DNA from: Spirodela intermedia
Taxonomy: Eukaryota; Streptophyta; Magnoliopsida; Alismatales; Araceae
Assembly: GCA_902729315.2 (NCBI GenBank)
Contig: LR746279.1
Coordinates: forward strand, 1,502,001-1,566,000
DNA: 64,000 bases
Reading direction: 5' to 3'
Part shown: piece after piece, positions 1-11,110 of the stretch
Layout of the letters: each line of letters opens with the position of its first letter
Numbering within the stretch: the stretch's first letter is position 1
Translations under genes and position numbers: made by a program
Notes under the pieces: generated by a model
Databases searched by the model: none
The model's input: only the letters and a program-made list of their open reading frames with translations
Told to the model about the DNA's origin: nothing

Positions 1-1241
1 ATGTATATGATGGTGGCCCTCCTTTTCTCTCTAATTCTTACAACACGCGATTTACCCTTAAATCCATGGCTGAGCTGCTCCCTTCTTGTGTGGATAGTGG
101 ATCCTCCACACCTTCTTGTGTGACTCTTGATAAGTATGTATCTCGACTGTTGAATCAATGCTTCCTTTCTCTTGAGTGGGTGGTGGATCGTTCTTCTCCC
201 CTCTTTGGGTGACACCTTCTAAGTGAATATGAGCCTTATGCCTATAACTCTTCATTTGAGCCCACTTTGCTTGCTTCTCCTTATGTGATTATGAGCCTTA
301 AACTCATGATTCTTCACTCCATGACCAAGTGTGGTCTTTGCTCCTTAATAAGCTGTAAGTTAATATTGAACATATGAAGCTCACATGATTAGAAGACAAG
401 GAATTACATCGTATTCTCACGCGATGTACATACGGTATCTAAAAATGTATAATCTAATGAGAAATGAATGAATATCTAAAAGCATGAAAGATGCCTTTCA
501 TTAGTGACAACTTTATCTCCCTTTTGTGCTGCATGTAGGACTCCTAGACCTCTACCTTGATTTGTATGTGCATAAAATAGAAGGAGATTGATGAGATACT
601 CATCTCATCATCAATGCTATGTCAAAGGCAGAGTTGACTATTAGTTAAGCTAATGATCTAGAAGATGATCAGTCATGAAGTTGAAGTAGCACAAATTGCA
701 CGGAGGTGAAGGAACATGCCATAAGGTAAGCAAATCCACCAGCTCAACTAATAATTGGGAGAAATGATATAAGATGTCCTACAGACCCAAGGAAGGAACC
801 AAATAGGAAACTAACCCTCTAGGATGTGGTCAGCAAAGGAAGGGGAGGAAGGAGGTCAATAGATGACTTTTTTAGTTCATCAATTAGTTCAAAAGTCTAG
901 AGTATTTGCCATTGTTCAAGAAACTTTCAATATCTTCAATTACAAAATTCTAGTAGTCTCCAAATAAATCTATATTGTAGGAATCTTTATGATTAGTTTT
1001 CTATAAATAAAAAATTAATAAGTAAAATAATTGAGTAAAATTTTAATATAGTTTAAATATCACATTTGAATTCTCAATTCATCAATTTTAAACTTGTCAT
1101 GAAGAGAAAACTTTAAAAGAATTGACAGTCTACATGATACATGAATAAACACTTTGTGTCATTGTAGAGTGCCAAACATCAGAAGGGGGTTAAAATAGGA
1201 TTGAGGACATCTTTGCTTACACACTTTAGGTAGTCCTTAGG
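1..1241. other. Unassigned AT-rich intergenic DNA
   Basis: No gene or element could be recognised here. The short open frames lack motifs and are not supported by codon bias. The segment ends at the target site of a solo LTR, whose left duplication TTAGG lies at 1237-1241. Confidence 0.5.
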
Positions 1242-2864
1242 TGACGTGACTCAATCATTGTATATTAAATCACGTAAATATAAAATTTATGAAACTAGAA
1301 AATACAATTTTTTGGATATTTAGAAGTATTTCTAAATAAATATATCAATTATAATTCAATTAAATTTCTAAAAATAGTGATAATTTTTTTGGTCGATCAC
1401 AAGGATGTAATATAATATTTGGTAATTATTCAGAATTTTTCTCAATGAATCAATTTTCTATGAATTTTATACTAGGAAATAAAAAGGAAATATATTTAAA
1501 ATTCACAAAAAAGGGAAATAAGGGTGCGAATGTCATGATGATGTCAGCACCCGGCGAACGCAAATCGGGTAAAAACAGAGTTCTGCTCAGTAATTTTTAT
1601 GTAAGCAATTATAGATGATTTAATTGATCAAATTAAGATTTGTAAAAACTAGAAGAATCGTAATAGAACAAAGTATATTTTGGTAAATTAAAAACACAAA
1701 AATTATCACTAAGTGAAGCGTAAAGTAAGTTGAAAGTAGGAAAATAGAGTTCCGGCGTCGCGACGGCGATGCGTTGGCGTCGCACTGGAATCTTGAGCGT
1801 TTGAGAGGATCGTTGTGTAGTGTCCATGACCTCAAAGACTCTCCTTGGACAAAGATGACATGGGCAATCTCTAGATCTTCTCATGATGTCTAGAGATCAA
1901 TGAAGTGGGTCGTCGAATCGTCTTCGGCAGCTGTCACCCGACGGAGCGGAAAAACGACGACTTTGCGGCTCTCTAGTGGCTGTCACCCAACGGAGAGGAG
2001 CTGGATGGAGGTGGGGCGCATGTCAAGGAGCTTCATCCTCAGGTCCGTGCAGTAAGAGGAGGCTCTTCATCACATCTGGTATGCTCTCAAGAGGTGGTGA
2101 CTCGTCTCTTGACGGATCGTCCTCTTCCCAACGACAGCTTGTTCATCGATCAATCGGAGATGATTTACTCGATGGATTCACGATCCTTTTATCGCGAATT
2201 GTTCAGCAATTTTAGTAGCAATATTCCGCGAATTGCGTTGACAAGATTTTCGCCGATGATCTAACGATTCTCATTGCTTAATCCTTCACCGAAGATCTGT
2301 AGGAAAGTCGCGATAATCATATAAAAATATATGAATTTTGACTTTAGGAGGATTCAAACCCGTGCCGGTCGCCCGCATCTGAGGAAGGTGTGACGCAGGT
2401 TTAGTCCCACATCGATTGTGCACCGATTTTTTGGACAAATATATAGTAATGTTAGCTTTCTAAGCAAAGTCCCTTTTCTCGCGTGTACGACCACTCCTTG
2501 CCCCACAGCCAGCTGGCCACTGGTGACGTGGATGGGGTGTGGCACACACGTGCCCATATTGGTCCAAACTAAGCTGCTCGAGCCCCTGCTCACGGCTACT
2601 CCCCGATTGTGCTTCCGACCCGCTTGCAGGCCCAGCTGGCCGGCAGGTCCTCTCATTTTACAATATTTTTATTTTTATTTTATGTTCTTCATTTATCTCA
2701 AAAGTAAGATTGTAAAAATTATACAAAATCACATAATTATCAAAAAATTCACATTAATCAACTAAAAACCATACTTTAACACAAATATAAGTCTATTTAT
2801 CATAAGTTAAGGCTAAAACTATATTATTTACTAATTATTAACTCATGATAATGAAGACTTATCA
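1242..2864 (-). mobile_element. Solo LTR, family A copy 1
   Basis: This 1.6-kb block starts TGACGTGA and ends TTATCA, and is flanked by a perfect 5-bp target duplication TTAGG (1237-1241 and 2865-2869). The TG...CA ends and 5-bp duplication are those of an LTR element, and no internal retroelement region is present, so it is best read as a solo LTR. Four further copies occur at 40232, 45997, 50202 and 62572. The minus orientation is inferred from a TATA-like TATATATTC block that reads forward in the opposite-facing copies. The open frames inside (for example 2354-2656 minus) recur in decayed form in other copies and are not treated as genes. Confidence 0.8.
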
Positions 2865-2869
2865 TTAGG

Positions 2870-3494
2870 TTATTAGGGGCCTATGTGGACCAATTGTTTG
2901 CTTTGTCAAATTGCCTTGTCCTATTGTTGTAGTAGTGTTGAGCCCTAGTTGACCCTTGTCATAGGTCTAGATTTGGTTGCCTCTACAATGCCAACTATTG
3001 TTGCTATGACTACTGCAACTTTGGCATTCTTGTCTACAGTCTTCTCAATGCTTGGAACAAATATTAGAAGTTGTTGCTTTAGGTTTTCTATAGTTCACAA
3101 GGATGTCGGTTATCATCATGATGGACCAAATGTCCATTGCTCGATGTTGTAGCTCACATTGTGCCTTGATCTGAAGACTTCCCATAATGCTCAAGAACTT
3201 ATTCTTACTAGACATGTACTTCATATCAAAAACAAATGAAGAAAATTACATATTTTTTCTAACCAAACATACTTCACTAACTACTCTCATGTGTTGATAT
3301 ATCTGACTTGAATCTTATTCTATTCTTTCCTCCATGGCTTGGCATCGCATGAAAGGCACATAATCACATATTCCTATATCTATTTTCTTTTGTTTATACA
3401 AATCGAAAGGCATAGACCATGCGTAGACTAGCATCCCTACATCATGCGGGAGACTAGGCAATCACTAAAAGAGAATAGAGCAAGACCCTTGAAC
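2870..3494. other. Unassigned DNA 3' of an sHSP pseudogene
   Basis: No gene was recognised. The stretch lies just downstream, in minus-strand sense, of the sHSP pseudogene stop. Similarity to the region behind the intact sHSP ends within about ten bases of the stop codon, so the duplicated unit ends near 3490. Confidence 0.4.
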
Positions 3495-3968
3495 TCAGCT
3501 GGAAATCTCGATGGACATGACCTCCAGCTTCTTCACTTCCTCCTTGGGGACAGTCATGGTCAGCACCCCATTCTCCATGGATGCTCGTATTAGATCTGCC
3601 TTGGCATTCTTTGTGAGATGGAACTGCCTCATGAACCCCCCATTATTCCTCTCGATGTGGTGCCACCTATTGTTCTTCTGCTCCTTCTCCTTGCTCCTCT
3701 GCCCGATGATCTGTAGGATGCAACCCTCCTTCATCGCCTCCTTCTTCACCCTCGGGAGGTTGGTAGTGAAGACATGAGCCTTAGGGTCTCCTTTCAATCT
3801 ATGCGGGTGCTAGTGAAGGCAGAGATCTCGGAGTCCCACCCACGGTGCAGAAGGAAAAGGGAGTTGTCATTGTTGCTGAAGGGGAATCCTTGTAAAGGGT
3901 CCCAAACATCAAGAGAGAATGGATCGAAGATGTTGATGGTATGCCTCTTGAAGAGGGCTGGGATCATC
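3495..3968 (-). pseudogene. Class I small heat-shock protein pseudogene psi1, codon 4 to stop
   Basis: The minus strand encodes a decayed copy of the intact sHSP at 31610. The N-terminal [11 protein letters not shown] block, the alpha-crystallin domain, the MENGVLT block and the C-terminal IEIS tail are all recognisable. Three lesions are visible. A copia element sits in codon 4, so the first ten coding bases are stranded at 8863-8872. The Trp of the conserved (V/I)DWKET block reads TGA at about 3795. One base is lost a few codons later, after KET, which shifts the frame. The remaining reading frame is about 100 residues. An active product is very unlikely. It belongs to the left arm of the inverted duplication. 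Confidence 0.9.
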
Positions 3969-4342
3969 TAAAGAATCTAACCTTGCGACTCTTTGTAAGA
4001 ACACAAGAGCTCAAGAAGAACTTGGGTGGAGAAACAACAAAATGTCCAAAGTATTAAACTGGAAATTAGAGAAATTAATCAGCTTGTACAATCAGACGCC
4101 GTACTGATCCTCTTATAGGACCAAGTCAAACACCTCATGTAGTAACACCTTTATGGCAGTTATTACAAGCGCTATTATCCTAGTGCAATCTTAGCCATCT
4201 ATTATGGAGTTATAATGGCTAAGATTGAACTGTTCAAAAGTAAGGGATACAAGAAAATAACGTAAGATAATGCAGAACTCCCGTTAAAAGCCTTCCTCCT
4301 TCATGGACTGTGATAATGATGACAGTGAGATTAACTCCAACA
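3969..4342 (-). repeat. 3' LTR of copia-1
   Basis: In minus sense it begins TGTTGGAGTTAATC and ends in a decayed terminus. It is 374 bp against 353 bp in the partner; the extra bases lie near 4170-4210. The two LTRs are similar but carry many substitutions, so the insertion is not recent. Confidence 0.9.
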
Positions 4343-4521
4343 TTCACCTCCTTAAGCTCGCTGCTATTCCGCCAGATGTTCTACTCCAATCAGCTTTTGA
4401 AATCCTACAAATTTAAATTTTGCAAGAGACTTTGTGAGAATGGTTGCCCTTTGTCTATAAAGTTTGAGAGTACAGCCGACAACCAACGTGTAGCGAGATA
4501 ATGGTCAACGGAGAGAGACTT

Positions 4522-4842
4522 CTACAAGCAGCGAACGAGGAGGAAGAGGTAGAAGCCATTGACACAGGCGATTTCAACTTCACCATCTTCAACACAATTG
4601 TGCACATAATGGTAGTGAATTTTTATGTGTTTCGATCGACTGTGAAATGTTAGATTCTTCGCAAACTCAATGGCAGAGACATTATCAACTTGTATCTTAA
4701 CTAGTTTGAGGTAGATTCTAGTTAACTCTTTGAGAAATTCAGCTAGCCAAACACCTTGACATGCTGCCAAAGTAAGTGAGATATACTTTGCTTCATAGGA
4801 TGATAGGGCAATAGTTCTTTGCTTTTGTGACACCCATGTCAC
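4522..4842 (-). pseudogene. copia-1 RNase H remnant
   Basis: The frame contains the copia RNase H signature: a WVSQKQRTIALSS-like opening, an (S)YEAKY motif, a VQVDN-like strand (IQVDN here) and the HIKIHYHYV block near the end. It is the C-terminal part of the copia polyprotein, just inside the 3' LTR as expected. It is cut off from the RT frame by stops. Confidence 0.85.
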
Positions 4843-5234
4843 ATGATTGTTGTCAATAAAGAAACAAAAACCTAATGTGCTCTTTCTCTCCTCTATATCT
4901 CCTCCATAATCACTATCACAGAAGTCAGCAAATATAAAATTCTTCTCCTTTTTGTACTTAAGACCAAAATTTGAGATGTTTTTAATGTACCTCAGTACAC
5001 CTTTAGCACACTTAAGATGTTCAGCTCATAGATTTTTCATAAATCTATTGAGAAATCTAATATTGAATGACAAGTTTGATCTAGTGTGGGTCAAATATCT
5101 TAATGATCCCATTAAGCTTCTACAAGTGATAGCATTTATCGAGTCTTATCCTTCCTTCTAATTAAAGATAGGTCTTACTTCAAGAGGAGTAACTAATGAA
5201 TTACAATTCAGCATGTCAAATGTCTTAAGAATGT

Positions 5235-6264
5235 TCAGAGCAAATTACTTATGTGAGAGTGAGAGAAATTTATCAATTTGACATACTTCAATGTCCAAAT
5301 ATGTTGAGAGTAGGCCCATATTAGACATCTCGAACATGTTTGCCATTTTAAACTTGAAATCTTCATTTTCTTTTTCAAAATTCCTGGTGATGTGTAAATC
5401 ATCAACATATACTCCCACATATAGGTGAGAATTCACCTTCTTCTTGAAGTAGGTTGTGGGCTCAAAGTTGCTCTTAATTAGACCTAATGAGATAAGACTC
5501 TTGTCTAATTTAGAGTACCAAACTCTTGGTGCTTGTTTTAGACCATAGAGAGCCTTTTTAGCTTATAAATCATCTTCTCCTTCCCATTGACCTCAAATCT
5601 AGGCAGCTGATTCACATATATATTCTCATTGATTTCTGCATTTAGAAAAATAGATTTTATGTCCATATGGTGAATTTTTCAGCTGAAATGAGCTGAGACA
5701 ACTAGAAGCACTCGAATTGCCTTGTCTTGCTACAGGTGCAAACACATCAGTAAAATCAACTCCATACCTTTGCACATAGCCTTTCACCATTAGTCATACC
5801 TTGTGCTTGAGAATTTCTCTTTTTGGATTCTTCTTGACTCTAAAGATCTACTTGAGTCCAATAGGCTTGTATCTTGCTTGTCGTGTGACTAGAATCTAAG
5901 TATGATTCTTATTTATTTGACTCAATTTTTCTTCCATAGCTCTCTTCCAAATTTCGCCATTGAGAGCAGCTTGAACTGATTTAGGTTCTTCAGCCGTGAA
6001 GTTACACACTTCATCTTCATCTTCAATTGGGCGGGTCTCTACATATAATTTAGATAGATTCTTGAATCTTTCATGTTGTGAAGATTCACCCGAAGATGAG
6101 GTAACTTGGGTGTCTTCAGGTGAGGCAAGATTTGAAGACATCTCCTCTCCACAACTTTCAGCTTCATTTTCGAAGTCTTGAGGCTGAGAAGTGCTTCCGT
6201 TGACTTGGTCAACTAAGAGATCATATATAGGAGATGAAAGAGATATACTTGATTCTTTCAACAA
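5235..6264 (-). pseudogene. copia-1 reverse transcriptase remnant
   Basis: Several broken minus-strand frames together resemble the copia RT. The 5896-6264 frame holds the linker and the EPKSVQAALNGEIWKRAMEEK-type start of RT_2. The frames at 5235-5436 hold the Y(V/M)DDLHIT active-site strand followed by the MSNMGLLSTYL block. Stops and frameshifts separate the pieces, so no functional enzyme is expected. Confidence 0.8.
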
Positions 6265-6770
6265 TGTGAAATTCTCCTAATTCTAGCATTTTTCTTTTTT
6301 AAATATTACATGTCTCGAAATGTGAATCTTGCCTGGTGCAGAGTCAAATGCACAATAACCCTTGACTCCTTTTTCATAGCCAATAAAAATCATTGGTGTG
6401 CTTCTATCACCAAGCTTCTTAAGAGCTCTTCCAAGTGCCTTAACATGCATGATTGGTCCAAAAACCCTTAAATGGTCAACTTTTGGTTTTGTGCTAGACT
6501 ATGCTTCATAGAGAGTCTTCCCTTGAAGACTTCTTGTGGGAGCTCTATTTAAGAGATAGACAATTGTGCTTGCTGCTTCTCCCCAAAATTCTTGAGGTAA
6601 GTGCTTTGATTTCAGCATTGCTCTTACCATGTCTAGTAGAGTGAGATTTCTCCTTTCTACCACACCATTTTGTTAAGGTGAATAAGGTGTAGTCAATTGC
6701 CGTCAAATTCCCTACTCATCACACCATTTAGTGAATTCTTTGGAATTAAACTCACCTCCTTGATCTGTCC

Positions 6771-7296
6771 TTAACACGAGATTTTCATCTCTTTCTCTAC
6801 TTCAGCCAGAGATTTAAATTTCTTGAAAGCATCTAATGTTTCCAATTTCCTCTTCAACATAGAAATCCACATTAATCTTTTATAATCATAAACAAAAAGT
6901 AGGAAGTACTTACTTCCATCGAGAGTCTTTGGTTCAATTAGCCCACAAAGATCTCCATGAATTAGTTCAAGTAGTCTTGTGACTTGAAATGATGAAGCTG
7001 AGGGAAATGAAGCTCTTATTTGCTTGGACTTCACACAGTCAATGCAAAGTTTTTTCTCCTCTTTCAAACTCCGGTAGTCCTTTGACCATACTATATGAAG
7101 ATAGAGCACAAAGATAAGTGAAATTTAAATGACCATACCTCTTATGCCAAAGCCAATTCTGATCAAACTTAGCATGAAGACAATTTTCAACAATGTCGAG
7201 CTTCAATAGGTAAAGTCCTCCAGCATTTCTCTTTACCTTTGTTATGAGTATGCCTCTTTGATCATGAATTATAACAATTCCATTTTGCCAATTCAT
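6771..7296 (-). pseudogene. copia-1 GAG-pre-integrase and integrase core remnant
   Basis: The 7039-7296 frame ends in the LWHKRYGHLNF block of the GAG-pre-integrase domain. The overlapping 6771-7109 frame continues with a CIDCVKSKQ zinc-binding-like region and the LIHGDLCGLIEP start of the integrase core, including the catalytic-type HGD. A frameshift separates the two. Confidence 0.85.
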
Positions 7297-7518
7297 TTTG
7301 CACCCCTATTCATCAAGTCTCCTGAGACTTAAAATATTGGCTCTCATACGAAGAGTATAGAAGACATTGATCAAGGTAACTTTACTCCCACCTTTAGTCT
7401 TTAGGAGTATCTTACCTTGACCTTCAATAGGAATGCATGAGTCATCACAAAAATGGACACCTTTATATGACTCATCTAACTCAAAGAAAAGAGTATTCTC
7501 ACTAGTCGTGTCTAAATA

Positions 7519-8460
7519 TCACATGTCATTGACCAGCTCGGATTGAGAGATACTTTGAAGAAGCACATCTGAATCTTCAAATGTCATAAGTAATGAATTA
7601 TCACTTGTACTTTCTTCAGCTACAATTGCCTTCTCTTTATCTATCTTCGGTGTTTCCTTATTTAGAAATCGACATTCATTTGCATAATGACCCTTCTTTT
7701 GACAATTATAACCAGTGACAGATGACTTATCTTTCGGTCTTTCATTGTCATCAAAGTCTTCTATCTTCATTGTTCCTCTTGCTCTTCCTCTACCTCTTGC
7801 TTGAGAACTGTCAGAAGAATCTTTCTTCTTGTTTTTGCTGAGAGTGCGGGCCAATAAGGAGTTATCTTCTCTCTTGACTGAGTGATCTCGAAGTTTGTCT
7901 TCATGAATCTTGAGAGTTCCAAGAACCTCCTCTACTGAGATTGCATCAAGATCTTAGAATTGCTCAATCGACGTTGTAATCGAGTCAAATTTACTTGGGA
8001 TTGACCTCAAGATTTTGGCACTGGGACTCTTTAATTTAATCACTATTCGAGAAAAATTCCTAAAATAATCAAGAACTGACTTGTCGTCTTCCATAGAAAG
8101 ATTCTCGTAATTTTTGTGTAGTGATTGAATAATCTGTTGGCATGGAACACCTCTGTTCTTCACCTTCAACAGATTCCACATCTGCTTAGCAATTTTTTTC
8201 ACGTCCAGCTCCTACGAGATTTAATCCGAGAGAGTGCTGAAGAAGATGGACATCACCTGTCTATCTTTCTTCTTCATTGGAGTCTCTACCTCAATGACAT
8301 TCTAGAACTCAAGACCTTCGAGGTGTAGATGCATCCTAGATGCCCACACTTGATAGTTGAGCCTCGTGCGGATTCAAAATGACCTATCTGCATAGGTTGC
8401 TTTGCCCCTTTCAATCCTTCCATCACTAGTGAGATCCTACAACAAGTCTTCCTTCCGTGG
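7519..8460 (-). pseudogene. copia-1 gag remnant with CCHC zinc knuckle
   Basis: The 7954-8202 frame matches the copia gag UBN2 region (MWNLLKVKNRG and the DYFRNFSRIV block). The 7519-7854 frame carries a CCHC knuckle, YNCQKKGHYANEC. Part of the N-terminal region, around 8203-8460, can be followed only through stops. It sits directly behind the primer-binding site, as expected for gag. Confidence 0.85.
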
Positions 8461-8495
8461 TGCCATTGCCATTGAGATGATGTTGAATCACAAGT

Positions 8496-8507
8496 GCTCT
8501 GATACTA
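8496..8507 (-). other. Primer-binding site of copia-1
   Basis: In minus sense TAGTATCAGAGC lies three bases past the end of the 5' LTR. The copia consensus complementary to initiator-Met tRNA is TGGTATCAGAGC, so there is one mismatch. Confidence 0.85.
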
Positions 8508-8509
8508 AT

Positions 8510-8862
8510 TGAAGAATTTAACCTTACGACTCTTCATAAGAACACGAGCTCAATAAGAACTTGAGTGGAGAAACAATAAAATGTCCAAAGTATTAAACTA
8601 GAAATTAGAGAAATTAATCAACTTGTACAATCAAACGCTGAACTGATCTTCTTATAAGACCAAGTTGAACACCTCATGCAATAATGCCGTTATGGCAGTT
8701 ACTGCAAGCGCTATTATTCTATTATGGAGTTATAACGGCTGAGATTGAACCATTCAAAAGTAAGAGATACAAGGAAAAAATGTAAGATAAAGCAGAATTC
8801 CCATTGAACACCTTCCTCCTTGATGGACTGTGATGATGACAGCAACAAGATTAACTCCAACA
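8510..8862 (-). repeat. 5' LTR of copia-1
   Basis: In minus sense it begins TGTTGGAGTTAATC and ends TTCTTCA. It is the direct partner of 3969-4342. Confidence 0.92.
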
Positions 8863-8872
8863 TCAGCAACAT
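8863..8872 (-). pseudogene. First ten coding bases of sHSP psi1
   Basis: In minus sense ATG TTG CTG A corresponds to ATG TCG CTG A of the intact sHSP. The remaining codons resume at 3968, beyond the copia insertion. The target duplication occupies 8863-8867. Confidence 0.9.
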
Positions 8873-9240
8873 TTCTTCACTAGATGACAAAGGCTGCTCT
8901 CAGATCATTTGTTTGAAACTATAGTTTGATGATCGCATGGCGGTAGCGAATGTTTATAGAGCATTTGGCAGGGGGAGGGGGTGAGTTCTCTAGAAAAGTC
9001 AACCTTGGCTCTTCTAGAAACTTTTGTTTATGTTCAATGAAATTCTTAATCGTAGTCGGTGCAGATGATGAGTGTAGTCAAGGAGATTCTTCCCTGAAAT
9101 CTTGCAAAGGTATCGAATAATCTCACGACAAGCCCCCCATCGAGAATTATCCAGAGGATCTCGAGTCCTCTCGAGAGACGAAATGTCGCTCCTATCAGTC
9201 AATCACTAGGTCGATCGGATTTCAGAACCCGTCAATTGCC
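8873..9240 (-). promoter_or_regulatory. Relic heat-shock promoter of psi1
   Basis: This block aligns with the upstream region of the intact sHSP and with 11150-11500. It contains a TATA box in minus sense (CTATAAAC, 8952-8959) and a heat-shock element TTCTAGAAACTTT (9012-9024, plus sense). In that element two perfect units are kept and the third has decayed from TTC to TTT. Further upstream, the CGAGA-rich block seen before the other copies is also present. The coding region it served is broken. Confidence 0.8.
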
Positions 9241-9854
9241 GTCTAGTTGTGCTTTTTCAAAGCGGTTTCAAGCGCTCTTCCTTGTTATCTGCCACTCCCA
9301 CATCACCCATCTCTGCAGATTGATTCCCACAGAGATACTAGCAGTTGAACAAAATATGAAAGTATAATGCAAAATGAAAATCGGTGAAATTCAATTGCTT
9401 TTGAGTAAAAAGTATACTTGGATACTGAATTGAAGCACCCTCACATTAACGTCCAACAGTAACATGCACTAAGTGCCTTAACGCTTCATTTGGGTCCTCT
9501 TTTGTTCAATAGAAATGCTCATTTTTCCTTTTTTGGCACCTATCTGAAGTTGATACCATCCTAATGAACTGCCTATTATGGTTGGATTAGTGGATGACAC
9601 ACACAAAAAAAGCCACTAGACTCTGAGTTCAAGTTGTGTATTGTACTACAACATAGTTTCACTTCAGTGGATACCACTTGTTTCTGTTGTTGACTATACA
9701 AGCTGTTGCACTTTTGCAAATTTTAGATATAGATCATCAGATGGATGATTTCTCTCTCCCTACCCACTTCATGAAAATAACTTGAGTTTTGGACTCCCTT
9801 GCCATGTAAAGATATTCTTAAGATAAGAAAGAATGAAACAAACGCCACATTACT
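9241..9854. other. Left-arm intergenic sequence, inverted copy of 30700-31330
   Basis: No gene is seen. Reverse-complement similarity to 30700-31330 is clear along the stretch. Examples are the GATGATTTCTCTC block at about 9745 and the GGTATCAACTTCA-type block at about 9555, with counterparts near 30800 and 30980. It is spacer between the tandem sHSP units of the duplicated cluster. Confidence 0.75.
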
Positions 9855-10148
9855 TGTTGGGGCACTTTTAGGTTCCCAGTTACTACTTTGCGTAGAATCA
9901 TTGGCTAGCACGTGAACCTATGTGATCATTGGGATAAAAAAGGGGTCTGGTAGCATAAATCTCAAACCCCAGAATTTGAATCTTATAAAGAATTGAACTA
10001 GGAGTATTGTGTGAATACGACGATTATCTAGTTCTTCTTGTATCATTTCTTTGTGTACAATTAATTTCTCATCTCTATTTTCCTGCCTTTGATATTTTTG
10101 AGATGCAAGTTATGCTGCGGATGACATACTATTTTTGTCATTTGAACA
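9855..10148 (+). repeat. LTR of an ancient copia relic (left-arm copy)
   Basis: It begins TGTTGGGGCAC, ends GAACA and is followed by a primer-binding site TGGTATCATAGC (10154-10165), close to the initiator-Met type. The same LTR occurs inverted at about 30420-30699, so the copia insertion predates the inverted duplication. Confidence 0.75.
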
Positions 10149-10188
10149 AAATTTGGTATCATAGCTCTGTTCGTTTGACATTATAAAG

Positions 10189-10565
10189 ATGTCAACTGCA
10201 AAATTTGATGTTATAAACTTTTGTTGAAATATTGACTTGTTTTCTTAGAGAAGAGAGTAAATCCTCGTACAACAAATGCTTCAAAAAGCTCTTTATAGAA
10301 ATGAAAGAGTGGAAAACTTAAGTCATGATGAATGGGATCAATTAGATTTGAACAAAGTGAGTACAATTATGTTATACTTACCTGACAAGGCTATTGATAA
10401 CATTCTCAAAGTGATGCTCTTACTGATTTATGGAAGGAAATTATAAGTGTTATACATGGGATCATTTCTTATCAATAGGCTATATTTGACGAAGAGATAA
10501 TCTAGCTTAGGTCTATGTGATGTAGAAAATCTGTTAGAGCATATAAATATATTTAATAAGTTGTC
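10189..10565 (+). pseudogene. copia gag fragment, left-arm copy
   Basis: After the primer-binding site, an ATG opens MSTAKFDV, the typical start of a copia gag. With shifts, QQMLQKALY, HDEWDQLDL, a leucine-rich AIDNIL region and the FNKL block follow, all characteristic of the UBN2 family. Stops and at least two frameshifts break it. Near 10565 it joins antisense sHSP sequence directly. A mirror copy lies at 30186-30420, continuing at 22550-22612. Confidence 0.8.
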
Positions 10566-10665
10566 GTTGCCATTGCCAAAGGGGAGAAATCTGGTGCCGT
10601 TGCTGAAGAGGAATCTCTGGGAAGGATCCCAAACATCCAAAGAGAATGGATCGTAGATATCGAAG
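10566..10665 (-). pseudogene. sHSP pseudogene psi2, internal N-terminal fragment
   Basis: In minus sense the segment encodes the [12 protein letters not shown]-type N-terminal block of a class I sHSP, followed by an FLFSNG region. It is then interrupted by the copia gag fragment. The alpha-crystallin domain is absent. The upstream codons continue at 11111-11150, beyond a 450-bp insertion. Confidence 0.85.
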
Positions 10666-11110
10666 TTATGCTTCCTTAAATTCTGAGTAATACTACTTTT
10701 TCCTCTTTTAGGTTTCTCCTCTGTCTATAAGTGAAATCAGGTGCCCCTTGTCGATTCAAGGGAATATTCTAATTTTTGTGGAATTCAAGTATTCAATGAT
10801 CTAAGGTTCCGTGTCCCATGGATGCAGATCCTGGTTTATTCGTTGAGATATCAATGTCTTGTGGTTTCAAGAATGAATTTTCTTTCACGGAACTCTCGCT
10901 GTGTCATAGAGAGAGATAGATAGATTGTGACAGAGATTGAAAGTAAATCTGTGAGGACTTAAGGACCCAATCTCCATATACGTGTCCAGAGAGAGAGAGA
11001 GAGAGAGGCTATGTAGTGTGTAGACCAGCTCGTCAACTATGTGGAAAGTGTTGATCAAATGGGAATGGGGGTGGGTCAACAGAATGTTCAAAGATTCCAC
11101 ACGAAGTCTG
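10666..11110. mobile_element. About 450-bp unclassified insertion splitting sHSP psi2
   Basis: The segment separates two neighbouring parts of the sHSP N-terminal region. The bases AACTTC occur on both edges in minus sense, consistent with a short target duplication. It holds a (GA)n microsatellite at 10991-11008 and no coding signature. It has an inverted copy at about 21975-22455. It could be a non-autonomous DNA transposon or a SINE-like insertion; the ends do not decide. Confidence 0.5.

Larger units (their letters stand above)
3969..8862 (-). mobile_element. Complete but decayed Ty1/copia retrotransposon (copia-1)
   Basis: Two direct LTRs (3969-4342 and 8510-8862) bound an internal region with gag, integrase, reverse transcriptase and RNase H remains, all reading on the minus strand in copia order. 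The 5' LTR is the right-hand one. It is followed by a primer-binding site resembling the initiator-Met tRNA type (TAGTATCAGAGC, 8496-8507). A purine tract (AAGGAGGTGAA) lies next to the 3' LTR. Target duplications TCATC (3964-3968) and TCAGC (8863-8867) differ by one base. The insertion lies ten bases into the coding region of sHSP psi1. Frames are broken throughout, so the element cannot move by itself. Confidence 0.93.

Noticed and set aside
3660-3777. Plus-strand frame at 3511-3777, antisense to sHSP psi1
   Set aside because: Shadow of the GC-rich sHSP coding strand; the intact gene has the same kind of antisense frame.
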